Shown here: piece by piece, positions 47,001 to 58,954 of the stretch
How positions within the stretch are numbered: the first letter of the stretch is position 1
Layout of the letters: the number at the start of each line of letters is the position of its first letter
Origin: Alnus glutinosa
Taxonomy: Eukaryota > Streptophyta > Magnoliopsida > Fagales > Betulaceae
Assembly (NCBI RefSeq): GCF_958979055.1
Contig: NC_084898.1
Coordinates: 22,224,602 to 22,288,601, forward strand
Direction of reading: 5' to 3'
Length of the DNA: 64,000 nt
Notes under the pieces: model-generated
Databases searched by the model: none
What the model saw: the letters and a program-made list of their open reading frames with translations, nothing else
Told to the model about the DNA's origin: nothing
Made by a program: the position numbers and the translations under genes

Positions 47001-50000
47001 AAAACAGAGAAAACTTCACTTAATCACCCCCGAACCTTCATTACTTTTGCAATCTCCCTCCCAAATTCAAAAACTCTCAAATTCGTGTATCGAAATTTCA
47101 AAAATTTGTAATCTCACCCCTCCATTAGTATTTTCCGTTAAATCCTAACGGAGGGGGTGAGAAATTCCCAAACTATCCTTTTTTTAAAAAAGAAATAAAA
47201 ATAAAAATTGTAATTAAAGGTCAATTTTGTAACTTCATAAAGTTTACAGGAGTATATGGGTCATTTTACTCTTTGACCGTCTGCTTCAACCCCAAACCTT
47301 AACGGGAGGGTGAGATTACAAAAAAGTAAAAGTTTGATACACTAAATTCTGAGTTTTTGAACTTTGGTGGAGAGATTGCAAAAGTAATGTAAGTTCAAAG
47401 GGGTTAAGTGAAGTTTTCCCTAAAGCATAAGAATCTCAAAAGCATTGATTACATTCTTACAAAAAAAATAGGGAAATTTTGGAAGATTCTACCGGTTAAT
47501 AATGAAAACATGTAACAAAGTAATAAAATATATAATACTAATATAAGAAGAATGGTGGTTTATCTACATCAGTAGTATAGTGTAAATAATGTTTAAATTC
47601 TTCAATTTTTTTTTTTTTTTTTTTATAAAACAGTATTAAAAAAACATTGCTTTTCTTACATCATTGGAAAAAAAAAAAAAAAAAAGTCTTATTTAACGCT
47701 GCACATGTGGTGGAACATCTACTAGCATATGAAATGAAAGAGTATTCTTTAATTTTATACTGTCCTAAAAGCATATATATTTGAGCTCTTCAATATCAAA
47801 ATTATTTTTTTTTCCAAAAATAAGGAATGTTTGAAAATGGTTTTAAAAATTTATTTATTTATTTATTTATTTTGGGATTGAAAAAGCGTTTTGAAGTGAT
47901 ATAAAGATGATAAATGTTTTTTTGGTGCAGTCCACATTTGAGAAAATATTTTATGTGGCATCCACTTAAAAAAATGTTTGGTTGTATTTTCAAAGAAACA
48001 AAAACAGGCTTATTTTGAGAAAACACAAGTAGATATAGAACTGACTTCTTACTGATAAAAAAAAAAAGAAACAAATTTTTTTAAAAAGAAAAAAAATTGT
48101 GGTTGTGTGGTCACCCTTAGCGGGGAAAAGGGATAGCTGCACAGCCAACCCGATTTGATTGTGGTGGGCGCGCGGCCACCCCTGGCCTGTTGTGGTGGCT
48201 GCACGGCCAACCCTATCTAGTTGGGGTGGTCGCGCAGCCGCCTTTGACCTATTGGGGTAACCATGCAGCCACTCCTCTACCTAAAAAATTAAGCACCTCT
48301 TTTTTCAAAATATGTGTAAAAAGTTTTCTAAAATGTGTTTTGAATTGTTTGTTAATGATTTTGAGAAAAAAAAAAGTGTTTTTTTGTTTTGAAAATAGAA
48401 AAGTGTTTTCAAAACCATTACCAAACGAGGCCATGCTTTTCAGCCGATGACAATCTGCTGGTTTCTTTTGTTTTTTTCCCCTTCTTTATAATTCATACAT
48501 ACTTTGGTACTTATACTTCTAGCTTAAATTCTTGTAATGCTGAAATATACACCTCTAGACAAACAAATCTTAAGCAGTTGAAAAGATCTAGCATGCCATG
48601 TTCTTTCTTGATAGTTAAACACAACTCAAGCACCTGTATGGGATTGAACCCATTACACCATTCCCCACTCCACCCATCACTTACGGGGTGAGGAGATGCA
48701 GGTTGGTCCAACTTTGTAGACATTGTCCAAGTTAGGAGCAATTTTGGACAACAATCCCACGCCACTAATGTATTTTGAAAATAAAATTCAATGAAACTTA
48801 CGTCAAGCAAAGGTTGACAATTACCTGCATACTCACTAAAACAGATACAGCATTCATGCAAGTTTTTGAGGAAGTTCTCATGGTGTCTCTCATCGTTGTA
48901 ACTTTTTATTGTAGGAATATCAACATCTGGCAAAAAAATTCCAGAAACTGCACGTCTATCTCCTGCATGTCTTATGCCATAAGGACCAAGCATTATTGCT
49001 TTATCAAACCCAAGATGAGAAAGAGAAGAAATTTGTAGCCATTCCACCCACTGGTACATGACTTCTTGCCCTGGCTGTTCCCTCCATATTGTGTCCAGCA
49101 TGGAGCAAAGATTGGAAATCCTACTAGAATCCAGCCACTGAACGGAGATAGTAAAATAAGGCGGTAGGTGGCTTGGGTATGATTTAGGTAATAAACAAGT
49201 CAATAAAATTGGTGGAAGATATTGGACTTCGAAAGAGTATGAGAAGTCATCTGAATTGTCACTTTTGGTCTCAAAATCACCGGATGAATTTAGCTTTGCA
49301 GTAATAGAAACTTCACCCTGTGTTTCAATGTGTATATGAATCTGCAAAATAATAAGTAGGTGTTGGACTATTCACTTCTTTATGGATATTGAACTTTGTC
49401 TTTAAGACATTGGCTTACTGCGAAACCTGAAAAGATCTTAAGCCGCTGTGTCTGTCAAGGATGAAAACATTGTCTCCATAGATGGACTCCATAGCAAGCA
49501 ACTACGAAAGAACACAAAAGATGATAAAGGGTAAGAAATTCAAAGCAGTCATAATGTTCCTACCATGCAAAGCCATCGTTCTTCTATCCACAGGCATGAT
49601 TTTAAATTTAAGGAAGATTTCTTTTCAGATCTTCATATTCATTCTACTTTGCAAAACATTGAATATTTGGCATTTCAAAATTTCAACCATCTTTTTTTTT
49701 TTGATAAGTTCAAAATTTCAACCATCTTTCAAACAACAAATTTCTCTAATTCAATAAAATTCTGGGTAAAGGGTCTAAGATTTCAATTTCTATATCTATT
49801 TCAACCAGATTCTAATTTTGAAATTATAAATAAAATTCTAGTAATGGCCGATGGATGAACACAAACTTAACATAGGCCATAACACTTGCATGGATGGAAT
49901 TCCTAAACTAAGCAAGATATAATTGGAAACTCTTATGACAGTAACAAAAACTTTCATAAAGGCAATTCAGAAAGCCTGCAAGATTTTTAGAGAGCAAATA

Positions 50001-52724
50001 TAGATACTAATGCTAAAAGTGGGCCAGTTCTAACATGTTTAAATTCCAAAGCATCTTCTAGTAATAATCTAGCCAGGACAGGAGGCAATCCTTTGATAGC
50101 TTGGAGGCTTATGACTAAGCTATCTTTTCAAATAAAATGGTCTAAAGCTCAAAATCTTGCCTTTCCTTTTTTTGGCCTGACATGTTTTTATATCAATTTC
50201 ACCCATTTAAGATTCAACTTCTTTAATGTCCTCGTGAGCTCTCAATGCATGACCACACCATCCCAACCAGCTCTCCCCTAGGTTTCACCTAACAGGGGCT
50301 GCATATCTAAGTAACTACTTACAGAAGACCTATTTTTCTTGATGTCTAAGTCTTCCTTCATGTTAACCATGACACTCTCAGTACAGGTACAACATAATTT
50401 TACTTTAACAAGCTAGATAACTCATGAGGTCGACCCAGGCCAAACACACTTAACATGTACGTAGAAAAAAGTGATACCAGATAAACAATTATTTGCCTAA
50501 ATGTTGACCGACAAAGTGTTTACTTAATCTGATAGCTACACTGTAATACAGAGCAAGGACTCTACACAAGGACTTCCTCTTGTAATACTCTAATTTGTTT
50601 CCAAAGCATAATCCTATGTCAGCCAATAGCTCTTATCTAACAGAAGCATCCTCCTAATCTCTCTCTCACAAAAATAAGAAGATACTTCTGAAGAGACTAA
50701 GACAGATTCATTGCATTGGCAACAGATTCATCTCAGTGGCATATCACTTCTAACTCAAAGTACACATGTTCTTTTCAAACTAATCTGAAACATACTGGAT
50801 ATCTTTAAGCTTTTGTGTCGTTATTACCAATCACCAGTCCCTTATTCTCATTAATAATGCGAACCAATTGAACATGTACACAAAACTGTCACAAATATGA
50901 GCAATTCATTTATCCATAAGATTGGGAGAAATAATTTTATTCATTGGAGCAAGCAGGGAGAAAGTTATGGGGAGGGCATGGCCCACCCAAAGATCTGGAA
51001 AAAATAAAAAATAATAATAATTATGGGCATTTTTGTCACTTTCCTAATTGTATTTCTCAACGATACCCGTCATAAAAGAAAACCTGGCCAAAAAAAAAGA
51101 AAAGAAAACCCATGTCTCATTAGCGATCCCCTTCTCTCTCCAAGCAAAAAGTTCTCAAAAGAATAAGGAAAAAAAAATATATCTTATGCCTCCCTCTTCT
51201 GAGTCTTCTCCCACTTTTCCTTTTCCCTTCAAGCTTTCCAAACTATTCATCCTTCATCAAAGTCACAAAAAGGGGCAGACAAGACCCATTTCACTAAGCA
51301 AAGCCAGCCCCACTGCCCTACACCATAAGTGTCTCAGTACCTCCCAAAGAGACCAACCTCTTCATTATTGTAAGCTCCAATAATCGTATAGTTTGTAAAT
51401 ATATTTTCTTTAAGCTTGAGTCTCTTTTTTTTTCTTTTTCTTTTTTCCCTTTGTGCACTTGTTATTTTTTACTCGCTAAATCAACATCGAGTACACTTAG
51501 CATAATCAATGTTGTTGTTTTTTCCCCTTTGTGCACTTGTTTTATTATAATTTCCTTAATATGAATGATGTTATAAGAAAACATACTTTTGTGTAAGAAC
51601 TTAAAGATTTAGCCATAAGCCAATTGTCAGAAAATACATCTTTTTAAATTTTATTTTAGAGTATATCCAACTCCCCAGATAAAAATCTTGGTTTTGCCCC
51701 TAAAAGCGACCTAACATTAAATAGGAATTAGCTCTTAACAAAGGTTCCAAACAGGCTAAAGGAACCCTGTTTACTAAAAAAAACTCAACTCATTATCAGC
51801 CAAGTTTGAGCCAAATATGCAGTTTAAGCTGGGCTCAGTATAATCTTGGGTCATGCACTCATTATTATTATTATTATTTTGGATGAATATGCACTCATTA
51901 TTTATCAACAAAACGTGATTTAATTTATTTTTGCACAATTTGTCCATTTATATTGGCCAGACAGCCACTTGATCATGTACATATGTTAGAATTTTCACCT
52001 TAAAGTCTGTGGCACCATTCCAGCAAGGTTTCAACTTATTCAACAAACTCTACTTAGCAATAAGCGGAGCAGCATATACACCAACATCAGTCATCACCAA
52101 GCTAAAAGAACTAAAATTTCATATCATTGGCAAGTTCACTAAATTAATTACCTCATCCTCCTGCAGTTGATCATTGATCCTCAGCTGTTCCTCAGACAAC
52201 TCCGGCTCCTCCATGCCCAACCGCAGCTCTTCCAATCTTTTTAAAACACCATCCACACCCTCACTTGACTCGGACACTTCAACTGTCTCTTTCCCACTTT
52301 TTTCCTTCCCTTCTTCTTCCTCCTTGTCTTTCTCTCCTTTCTCGTTGACCTTCTCCCCAATAATCAAAGACCCTATCTGAGAATCCAAAGAATTCAGAGA
52401 ACCCACTTCATTATTCAAAGAACCACCCTCAGGTTTTTTCTCAAACTCTGATTTGACTGGATGGGGGCACCGATTCTTAGACACCCACTTGGAATTTTGA
52501 CGGATTCTGGGTTTACGATATGAGATAGGTATACTTGCGGTGGTGGGTTCGATTCTGCTATCTGTAGCAGAAGTAGTAGGGGAGGAAGGCGGTGAGAGCT
52601 GGGTTTCGACAAGATTGCGTTCCTGATCGTGTGGCGGACTCACGGTCCAGGTCTCGTCAATTTGAAGAGGCCGGTTGTGGTGGCGGTGGTCCTGTCTTCC
52701 TCCTCTTCTGCTGTCCCCTTTCAT
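44021..52724 (-). CDS. RWD-domain RING-between-RING E3 ubiquitin ligase, RNF14-like
   Basis: RBR ligases take ubiquitin from an E2 at RING1 onto a catalytic cysteine in RING2 before passing it to the substrate. Seven GT-AG exons join in frame to 684 residues: 52724-52152, 49501-49427, 49341-48825, 46335-45950, 45210-44984, 44875-44728, 44149-44021. The first about 190 residues are low-complexity and charged. An RWD domain follows ([11 protein letters not shown], then the PPYFTISV region). RING1 begins [10 protein letters not shown] and includes [11 protein letters not shown]. The IBR holds YCPRCETPC and [16 protein letters not shown]2 is CPSCKMAI then [19 protein letters not shown], where the Cys of GCNKM is the expected catalytic residue. 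A last Cys/His segment ([17 protein letters not shown]) ends the protein, as in plant RNF14 relatives. Introns 1 and 3 are over 2.4 kb and carry transposons. The exact orthologue is not certain. Confidence 0.93.
47007..47420. mobile_element. MITE with about 50 bp TIRs in RBR-ligase intron 3
   Basis: The left end GAGAAAACTTCACTTAA and the right end on minus GGGAAAACTTCACTTAA match, and the similarity continues through CATTACTTTTGCAATCTC on both sides. A second inner inverted repeat surrounds CCGTTAAATCCTAACGG. No clear target duplication. Confidence 0.75.
47825..48430. mobile_element. probable MITE with GC-rich core in RBR-ligase intron 3
   Basis: The left edge GTTTGAAAATGGTTTTAAAA and the right edge on minus GTTTGGTAATGGTTTTGAAA are inverted copies. 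The core at 48100-48280 is made of repeated GGTGGC/GCAGCC words, like the cores of other MITEs in the window. Confidence 0.5.
48620..48710 (-). mobile_element. tRNA-like SINE fragment in RBR-ligase intron 3
   Basis: The minus strand has GGGTTCAATCCC, a perfect RNA polymerase III B-box (complement at 48640-48651), and upstream TGGGTGGAGTGG, which resembles an A-box. Boundaries are approximate. Confidence 0.4.
49695..49708 (-). mobile_element. 14 bp LINE tail remnant with 21 bp target duplication
   Basis: The 21 bases at 49674-49694 (starting TTCAAAATTTCAACC) are repeated exactly at 49709-49729. What lies between is only CTTATC plus eight A on the minus strand, the same terminus as the LINE tail at 37517-37608. 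It sits in intron 1 of the RBR ligase gene. Confidence 0.7.
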
Positions 52725-52987
52725 GGCGGATTCAAACAGCTCTCCGACACCAAACTCTTCAATTAATATCTATTTATACACGATTAAAGCTAAAAACCAC
52801 AATTTTTAACTCTCAGTCATCTTAACGCTAAGGTGGCGGCATCTTCAACAGTTGAGTGATATTAGGAATTTTTTTTTTTTTTTTTTAATTTTTTTTTTCT
52901 CAAAGTTTAAATGGGAGAATTACCACGTGGCATCATCATATCGTAAGGTGGTAGACGATTAACGGCCAGATTTAAGGGATTTGATTT

Positions 52988-53103
52988 ATACACAACACCA
53001 TCACAACAACCACACAACAACTCCTCACATGAGTGTGGGCCCCAGTGTGTGGGGTCCACCCTCATGTGAAGGGTTGTTGTGTGGTTGTTGTGTTGGTGTT
53101 GTA
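52988..53103. mobile_element. compact foldback element upstream of the RBR ligase gene
   Basis: Two arms of about 53 bp pair with few mismatches: CACAACAACCACACAACAAC at the left and GTTGTTGTGTGGTTGTTGTG at the right, closing over GGGCCCCAGTGTGTGGGG. It begins about 264 bp upstream of the RBR ligase ATG. A transcript would form a long near-perfect hairpin. Confidence 0.75.
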
Positions 53104-53244
53104 AATTTAACATTTTCCCAGATTTAATCACGTGCCCAAGAGATTGATTTTACACAATTAAATGTTAGAACGTCGGTGATGTTCGAATGCGTATCGACCG
53201 GAGGAAATTTTTTCGTGTCAATCATTATGCGGCGAGAGATTTCG

Positions 53245-53818
53245 GCTTCCATGCGGTAGTTTAGGTTCTATAATGAAAAATGGTACCGTTTTTCACTTAA
53301 AAAAATTTACAAAATTTAAATCTAATAATAAAAAATTTATTAAAACTTAAAAATTATAATAATTGAAAACCAAAAATAAAAAAACATAAAAACACAAAAG
53401 GGGTGGCCAATGTTGCCCAAAGGGGTTGCGGGCTACCCCAGATCGGCTTTGGAGATGGTTTGGCCACCCTCCAAAATTCAAACTTTTTTTCTTTTTCTTT
53501 TTTGTTTTTTTAGCCTTTTGGGTATGGCCGGACCACCCCCAAAGCCGATCTGGGGTGGTTCATACACCCCATATCGGCCCAGGGGTGGCTCCAACCACCC
53601 CTTTGTCCAATAATGGGGTGGTCGGCAACCCCTTAGGCAACGCTGGCCACCCTTTTTTTTTTTTTTTTTTTTTATATAGTTTTTAATTATTATAATTTTT
53701 AAGTTTTAATAATATTTTTATTATTAGGCTTAAGTTTTGAAAAAAAATTTAAGTGAAAAATGGTACCGTTTTGTGGAAAACGCATGCATGCAGTAGTTTT
53801 AAACTACCGCATGCAAGC
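53245..53818. mobile_element. MITE with long TIRs and GC-rich core
   Basis: The left end CATGCGGTAGTTTA and the right end TAAACTACCGCATGC are inverted copies, and the arms continue through AAAATGGTACCGTTTT, TTAAGT and the TTTTTAATTATTATAATTTT stretch. The core at 53400-53660 is rich in GGGGTGG words. Confidence 0.75.
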
Positions 53819-54095
53819 CAAATCCGCGATGAGACTTCTTAAGATACTTTCTATGTGGCCGTCAACCCCATTGGGCAACACCGGCCACCCTTTTTGGTTT
53901 TTTTTTTTTATATTTAGTTTTTAATTATTATAATTTTTAAGTTTTAATAAATTTTGTATTATTAGGTTTAAGTTTTGCAATTTTTTTTAAGTGAAAAAGG
54001 GTATCGTTTTGTGAAAAACGCATGCATGCAATAGTTTTAAACTACCGCATACAAGCCAAATCCACGATAAGACTTCTTAAGATACTTTCTATGTT
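53621..54095. repeat. tandem duplication of the MITE right arm plus flank, period about 240 bp
   Basis: Unit 1 (about 53621-53856) and unit 2 (about 53857-54095) share AACCCC...GGCAAC, TTTTTAATTATTATAATTTT, ACGCATGCATGCA and AGACTTCTTAAGATACTTTC in order. The duplication includes sequence beyond the MITE end. Confidence 0.8.
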
Positions 54096-55598
54096 GCTAC
54101 ATCATCGTTCCAATGCTTATAGTTCGAAATTGCAATGCATTCGAAAATTTCTATAAATTGAAATTAAAGAAAAACTAAAGACCTAAAAACCTAACAAAAA
54201 TTAAAGGAAAACTCTTAAGTTTTGCCAAAACTAAAAGCCTAACAAAAATTAAAGTTCAACTCCAGGATTTATTATGTAAATATCTAAAAGGTTTAGTAAA
54301 TGAGAGAGAGAGATTGGCCTTATATATTGCACAAACAAATTGTACAATTCAGCCCAATAGGGTTCAATTGGGACACACACACAAAAAAAAAGTTAGCTAG
54401 GCCCAACTTTAGGTCCAAAACAGAAAAAGAAAATTATCAAATTTTTTTTTTAATATATTTTTCACGTTCATTTTACATTGTTGATGTTGCATGTTTTAAG
54501 TAACTTTTTATGTTAACTACTTAAAACACGTCACGTAAACTAATAAAATAAATAAATATGAAAAGTAGCGGGATTATTTGCTAACTCATCGTCTTTTTTC
54601 TTTTTCATTTTTATTCAAGAAGTCAACTTGTTAACAAATAACTTTTCTCACAAAACACTAAAAAAGCTCGTAATAAAACGAGTTAACAAACAATTACTGC
54701 ATTATTATTTATTTTTTAGGCAAATGAAAATTGTTTCGAGATCGAACAACAAAGCTTTGTCGATCCCAATTGGGTGATAGGATAATAGAAATTGAATCGT
54801 AGAGAAAATTTAAAATTCCAAAGTAAAAGTTATCAGTCTTGCAAAAATATTTAAATCCTTGTTCATTATTTTTTGTATAAGAAAAACATGTTTTATTCGT
54901 AATTTTTAAGTTTTTCCCTTGAAGGGAATTAATCAATCAATTAGGCTTATAATTATTTGGCACAAAAGCCCAAATCCAAAGCCCACCCAAATCAACCAAC
55001 AAGTGGATTGGACCTTTTTATTTTTTTAATTGATTAAGAAAAAAGGGTTATAAAAGAAAATCATTTCTACTCCTAATCCAAAATGAAGAAGAAGTAGACA
55101 ATCCTATGAACAAAAAATGGGTGGGCTCCCTAACAATAGACCCAAAACAACCAAAACGTTGTTAAAATAATTACAAATAGTAAAAAATTGGTCAAAAAAA
55201 TGACTCTATTCTCTCATCTCAAGGGGCCGCAAAAGGCGATTACAGAAGCTAAAGAGGTACAGATTAAGACGAACTTATCTATACCTTCACTTGGGAACAA
55301 CAACAATCACCTGAAGGAGGCTAAAAAAAAAAAGAAGCACCAACACAAATTCAAATACAAGAGTCTCTCTTACAAAGAGACAATAACCCAAATAAGATAA
55401 AATAACATAAAAGCAACAAAAAAAAAAAAAAAAAAATGCAAAACACTGTAACAACAGGGATTGGCAGGGCGGAGAACTCCGGCGCGTGAGGTCCAACAAG
55501 TGAATTGGACATTAATTGATGCTAAAGGAACTATAACTTTTTTTTTTTAGAAATTCGTTACAAATTAAGGTGTCGATCTATGCAACACTTATTTTAAT
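54096..55598. other. intergenic DNA, no gene
   Basis: AT-rich with homopolymer runs. A stretch near 55188-55400 is lysine-rich in one frame because of A-runs and shows no domain. Confidence 0.4.
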
Positions 55599-55752
55599 AA
55601 AAAGAAATGTTAGAAACCACACTTTTTTATTTATTTTACAACTATTCCACTCTACTGATATGGCAGTGTCAATCAACTATTTGATCATCAATTTTTTTAA
55701 AAATGTGGGATAGTAGTGGAATAACAATGTGGTTTCTATTATTACTCTTTTC
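55599..55752. mobile_element. foldback MITE, about 150 bp
   Basis: The left AGAAACCACACTTTT and the right AATGTGGTTTCTATT are inverted copies, with inner pairing around TATTCCACT and AGTGGAATA. Confidence 0.65.
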
Positions 55753-55803
55753 ATAAAATGTGGAGCAGCACGTCAATTTATAAGAAATTTGTTGTAAAAA
55801 TTA

Positions 55804-55992
55804 TACGAGCAATACTAGAAACTACACTTGTATCTCACTACTATTGCCCTCTACTAATGTGGAACGCCAATCAAACCTTGTTAAAAAAGGAAAATAAAAA
55901 ATAAAAAATTGACTGACACTAACAAGTTAGAAGAATGAAAATGATAGTGTGACTAAATATATAAAAGTGCGGTTTTTAGAATTGCTTTCATT
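55804..55992. mobile_element. foldback MITE related to its left neighbour
   Basis: The left GAGCAATACTAGAAACTACA and the right TGCGGTTTTTAGAATTGCTT are inverted copies. End words are close to those of the element at 55599-55752, so the two belong to one family. Confidence 0.6.
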
Positions 55993-56657
55993 GTAATACT
56001 CAAAATATTTTGCTTAAAAGGCAGTTGGGTTATGGAAGTGGGGGCACTAGGAAGAGTCAGTCATGTATTGTTTCTTTCACCACCTCACTGACAGAAAATA
56101 ATTAATTCACAATGGGATCCAATATAAATGATGATGATTACAAATGCAATAATTGGTGGGATGCCATCAATCCGAACTAGTCTTCAACTACAACAAGAAA
56201 GTCACCAAATCTTCAAGCTAAGCAGGAGGCAATGGCAAGTGCAACTATTTGACCTAATTTAAGCACATGTTATGTTGTTGGCTTTCCTTCCAAACAGATG
56301 CTTCCCACCTACAATCTCACTTCACCAACTCAAATCCTGCATCCCCCTCATGTTTGCATTGGGGCCCTCCAGCAAACAGATGATAAGCCTCCTTTAACTG
56401 TGATGCTCAAACCTATACGTTTTCCCAGTTCTTCTTCTTCTAGTTGGAAGGTAACAATTCGTTGATGGGTCTGCTTAATTATTGTGTATTATTTGTGTGT
56501 GTGCTTTTGGCAGGAGCTAGGCCCCTCAGAAGACTTCATTATATTGTTTGTCCTTTGGTTCAATTGTCCCTGTCCCAGTTTTCTTTCTACTTAACAGGAG
56601 TCGAAGGAGGCCAACAATGCAGGATTTGGCTTTGGTATTGTGCACGTGAAATATGTT
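55993..56657. other. intergenic DNA, no gene
   Basis: Mixed-composition sequence. An ORF of 108 codons from 56444 overlaps the next foldback element and has no family signature. Confidence 0.4.
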
Positions 56658-56803
56658 ATTTCTACGTCACATTGGCTTACATTAATTGTACACTAAGACA
56701 TATTGGATGTGAGATCCATGTATATAGGATCTATATGCATGAGTCTCACACCCTATATGTCTTGGTGTAGAGTTAATGTACACCAATGTAATGTAGAAAA
56801 ATC
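56658..56803. mobile_element. foldback MITE, about 145 bp
   Basis: The left TTTCTACGTCACATTGGC and the right, on minus, TTTCTACATTACATTGGT pair as inverted arms of about 65 bp. Confidence 0.75.
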
Positions 56804-56885
56804 ATTTCCCTTATGTACCTACCGGTATATGTGTTGTAGTGCCATTTTACTTATCAAAAAATATGTGCCTTGATTTTTTCAACTG

Positions 56886-56886
<1 letters not shown>

Positions 56887-56921
<35 letters not shown>
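56887..56921. repeat. (AT)n microsatellite
   Basis: About 35 bases of TA repeat. Confidence 0.9.
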
Positions 56922-56924
<3 letters not shown>

Positions 56925-56935
56925 GAAAAACTTGG

Positions 56936-57236
56936 AATTGAATTTGTAGTTTTTTTATAGCACCTAAACTAAATTTAACAATGCAATACAAGCCTTCCCG
57001 AGTTAAAAACTACATTTTTTATTTTACAATGCTGACATAACAATGTCAACCAAACCGATCAGTCATTGTTTTAAATTATATATATATAAAATTGAATTTG
57101 TAGTTAGCACCTAAGCCAAATCTAATAATGCAATACAAGCCTTCCAGTGTTAAAAACTACATTTTTATTTTACAATGTTGGCATAACAATGTCAACCAAA
57201 CCGATCAGTCATTGTTTTAAAAATAAAAATTCAAGA
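56936..57236. repeat. tandem duplication, two units of about 150 bp
   Basis: Both units contain GAATTTGTAGTT, AGCACCTAA, AATGCAATACAAGCCTTCC and CAACCAAACCGATCAGTC in order, at 56936-57090 and 57091-57236. Confidence 0.85.
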
Positions 57237-57894
57237 GTTGGTTAGGACTGTCACGTTAATATTGTAGGATAAAAAACATTTTTTTTTTATTTGGTATTCA
57301 TTTGATATATTCCCAACGAGAAGAAGAAAAAAAAGGTATTATTATATGTTTAAAGTATTACTAAATAATTAAATTAATAGTTTTGTATGAATTAAATATT
57401 GATTTAATATGATATTAGAGTAAAATATTGAATTCTGATGAAAGAAAAGATAAATTTAAGGAAATTAAAAGAGAATAAAGAGAGACAGACACATAAATGA
57501 ATTTACATGGTTGAGTTTATGATCTACGTCTGCAGGTTAAAGATCTAAAAACTACATTTTTTGCTTATTTTTTATAGTGTTACAATACCCAAAAAAAATT
57601 CATATTTATAGAAGAATTTGAATAAATAAATATAATAATCAAATCGTGACCGATCAGAAGAACTAGTCATTCAACGAATGACCGCCGTATTGAAATTAAT
57701 ATATAGTTCCATCCCGAAGCGGAGGGAGGGGGGTCGAAAGGGGTCGAGAGATCTGATTCAAGTCAAGAAAAAAAAAAATTAGAGTTGAGAGGTTGAAGAC
57801 GAAAGGACAAAGGTGGAAGACAAGACAAGGCAACATTTTTAATTTTTATCTCCAAAACTCATCGTTTAGAAGTTTAAAATAGTCAAGAGTCATT
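57237..57894. other. intergenic DNA, no gene
   Basis: AT-rich. A purine-rich patch lies at 57717-57745 (GGAGGGAGGGGGGTCG). The end holds the left target duplication of the next element (57879-57894). Confidence 0.4.
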
Positions 57895-58938
57895 TTTTTT
57901 TTTTTTTGAAGGGAACATGTAGTCATTCCATTAATTCACCAAAGGGTAACAATATTACAGTCAAACAGAGTCAAAACTCGACTCAATACCATTACAGGGA
58001 CTCAGAAAAGAACACCCCATTACAATTACCCTAGGACACAGATTATATCAACAGTTTCTACAAATATGCCTAGCCAACAGAAAGATGCATCTGCGTTGAC
58101 ATAAGAACCTCTACTTGCACTATGGAGTCGGTCACAAACAATCTGTGCTAAAAAGCAATGACAAGGCTAAATCCAACCCAAAGCACACTATCAAATACAA
58201 TCTGTCAAATACAAGAAAACACCCAAGACAAAAGCTGCCGGCAAAATAAAGCACTAACGGAGACGGCGCGTGTGCTACACGCGCCGCCACCGGCCCTTCC
58301 CCTACAACAGCCTAACACAAGGAACCCCCGTGCACCACCAGGAACGGCAAAAGATGTAGAACGTGCCCATCACGCGCGGCCCAAAGTGTAGAACACCCTG
58401 GCGCGTGATGACCACGCGCCGATTCCCGATGAGCTTTCCATCCGCAGCGGGCAACGGCTGAACCAGAGGACGACAACGAGCATGGCTGGGGGGCGCGTGT
58501 CAACTAGAAGGCGGTGGATCAGCGCAGATCTAGCTTCAAAGAATGATACAAACTGAGGCACGACCAAATCTCTCCACTAGTGACACGAGCGGCGAGCTCT
58601 CCTCTACTGGAACTTCTTTGGAGTGTTTTCCTTCCACGAACAAACAACTAAAGGAACTAGAAAACTATACAAACTTCCATAGACCAAACGGACTAGGAAG
58701 ACTAAAACTACCACCGGAATAAGCCCGGGGGACTCAAAACTCCACAGTCCTAGTGATTAGGAGACTCTAGTCTCTACTGAAACAACTAGGGAGGAATCAA
58801 AACCTCTCTTAGCCCTTTTAGGGCTAAGAGAAGAAGAAAAACCGGGAGGAGGGAGGTTTGGAACCTCCCTCCCTCGGCCAATGACACCACTGTTAGGGGG
58901 AGAAGGTTCTGGAGAGAAGGATAACAAAAAAGAGAGAG
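57895..58938 (-). mobile_element. non-LTR retroelement, about 1 kb, with 16 bp target duplication
   Basis: ATAGTCAAGAGTCATT occurs at 57879-57894 and again at 58939-58954. The left edge is poly-T, so the element lies on the minus strand with its A-tail at the left. The interior is GC-richer than its surroundings and has no long ORF or recognisable retroelement domain. A short hairpin (CTTAGCCC...GGGCTAAG near 58818-58834) lies close to its 5' end. It may be a non-autonomous LINE derivative that keeps the 5' leader and 3' tail, or a processed transcript of an unknown gene. Confidence 0.7.
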
Positions 58939-58954
58939 ATAGTCAAGAGTCATT

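Noticed and set aside
58158..58567. Short ORFs on both strands inside the retroelement
   Set aside because: Neither strand shows LINE proteins or any known domain; openness follows from the higher GC content.
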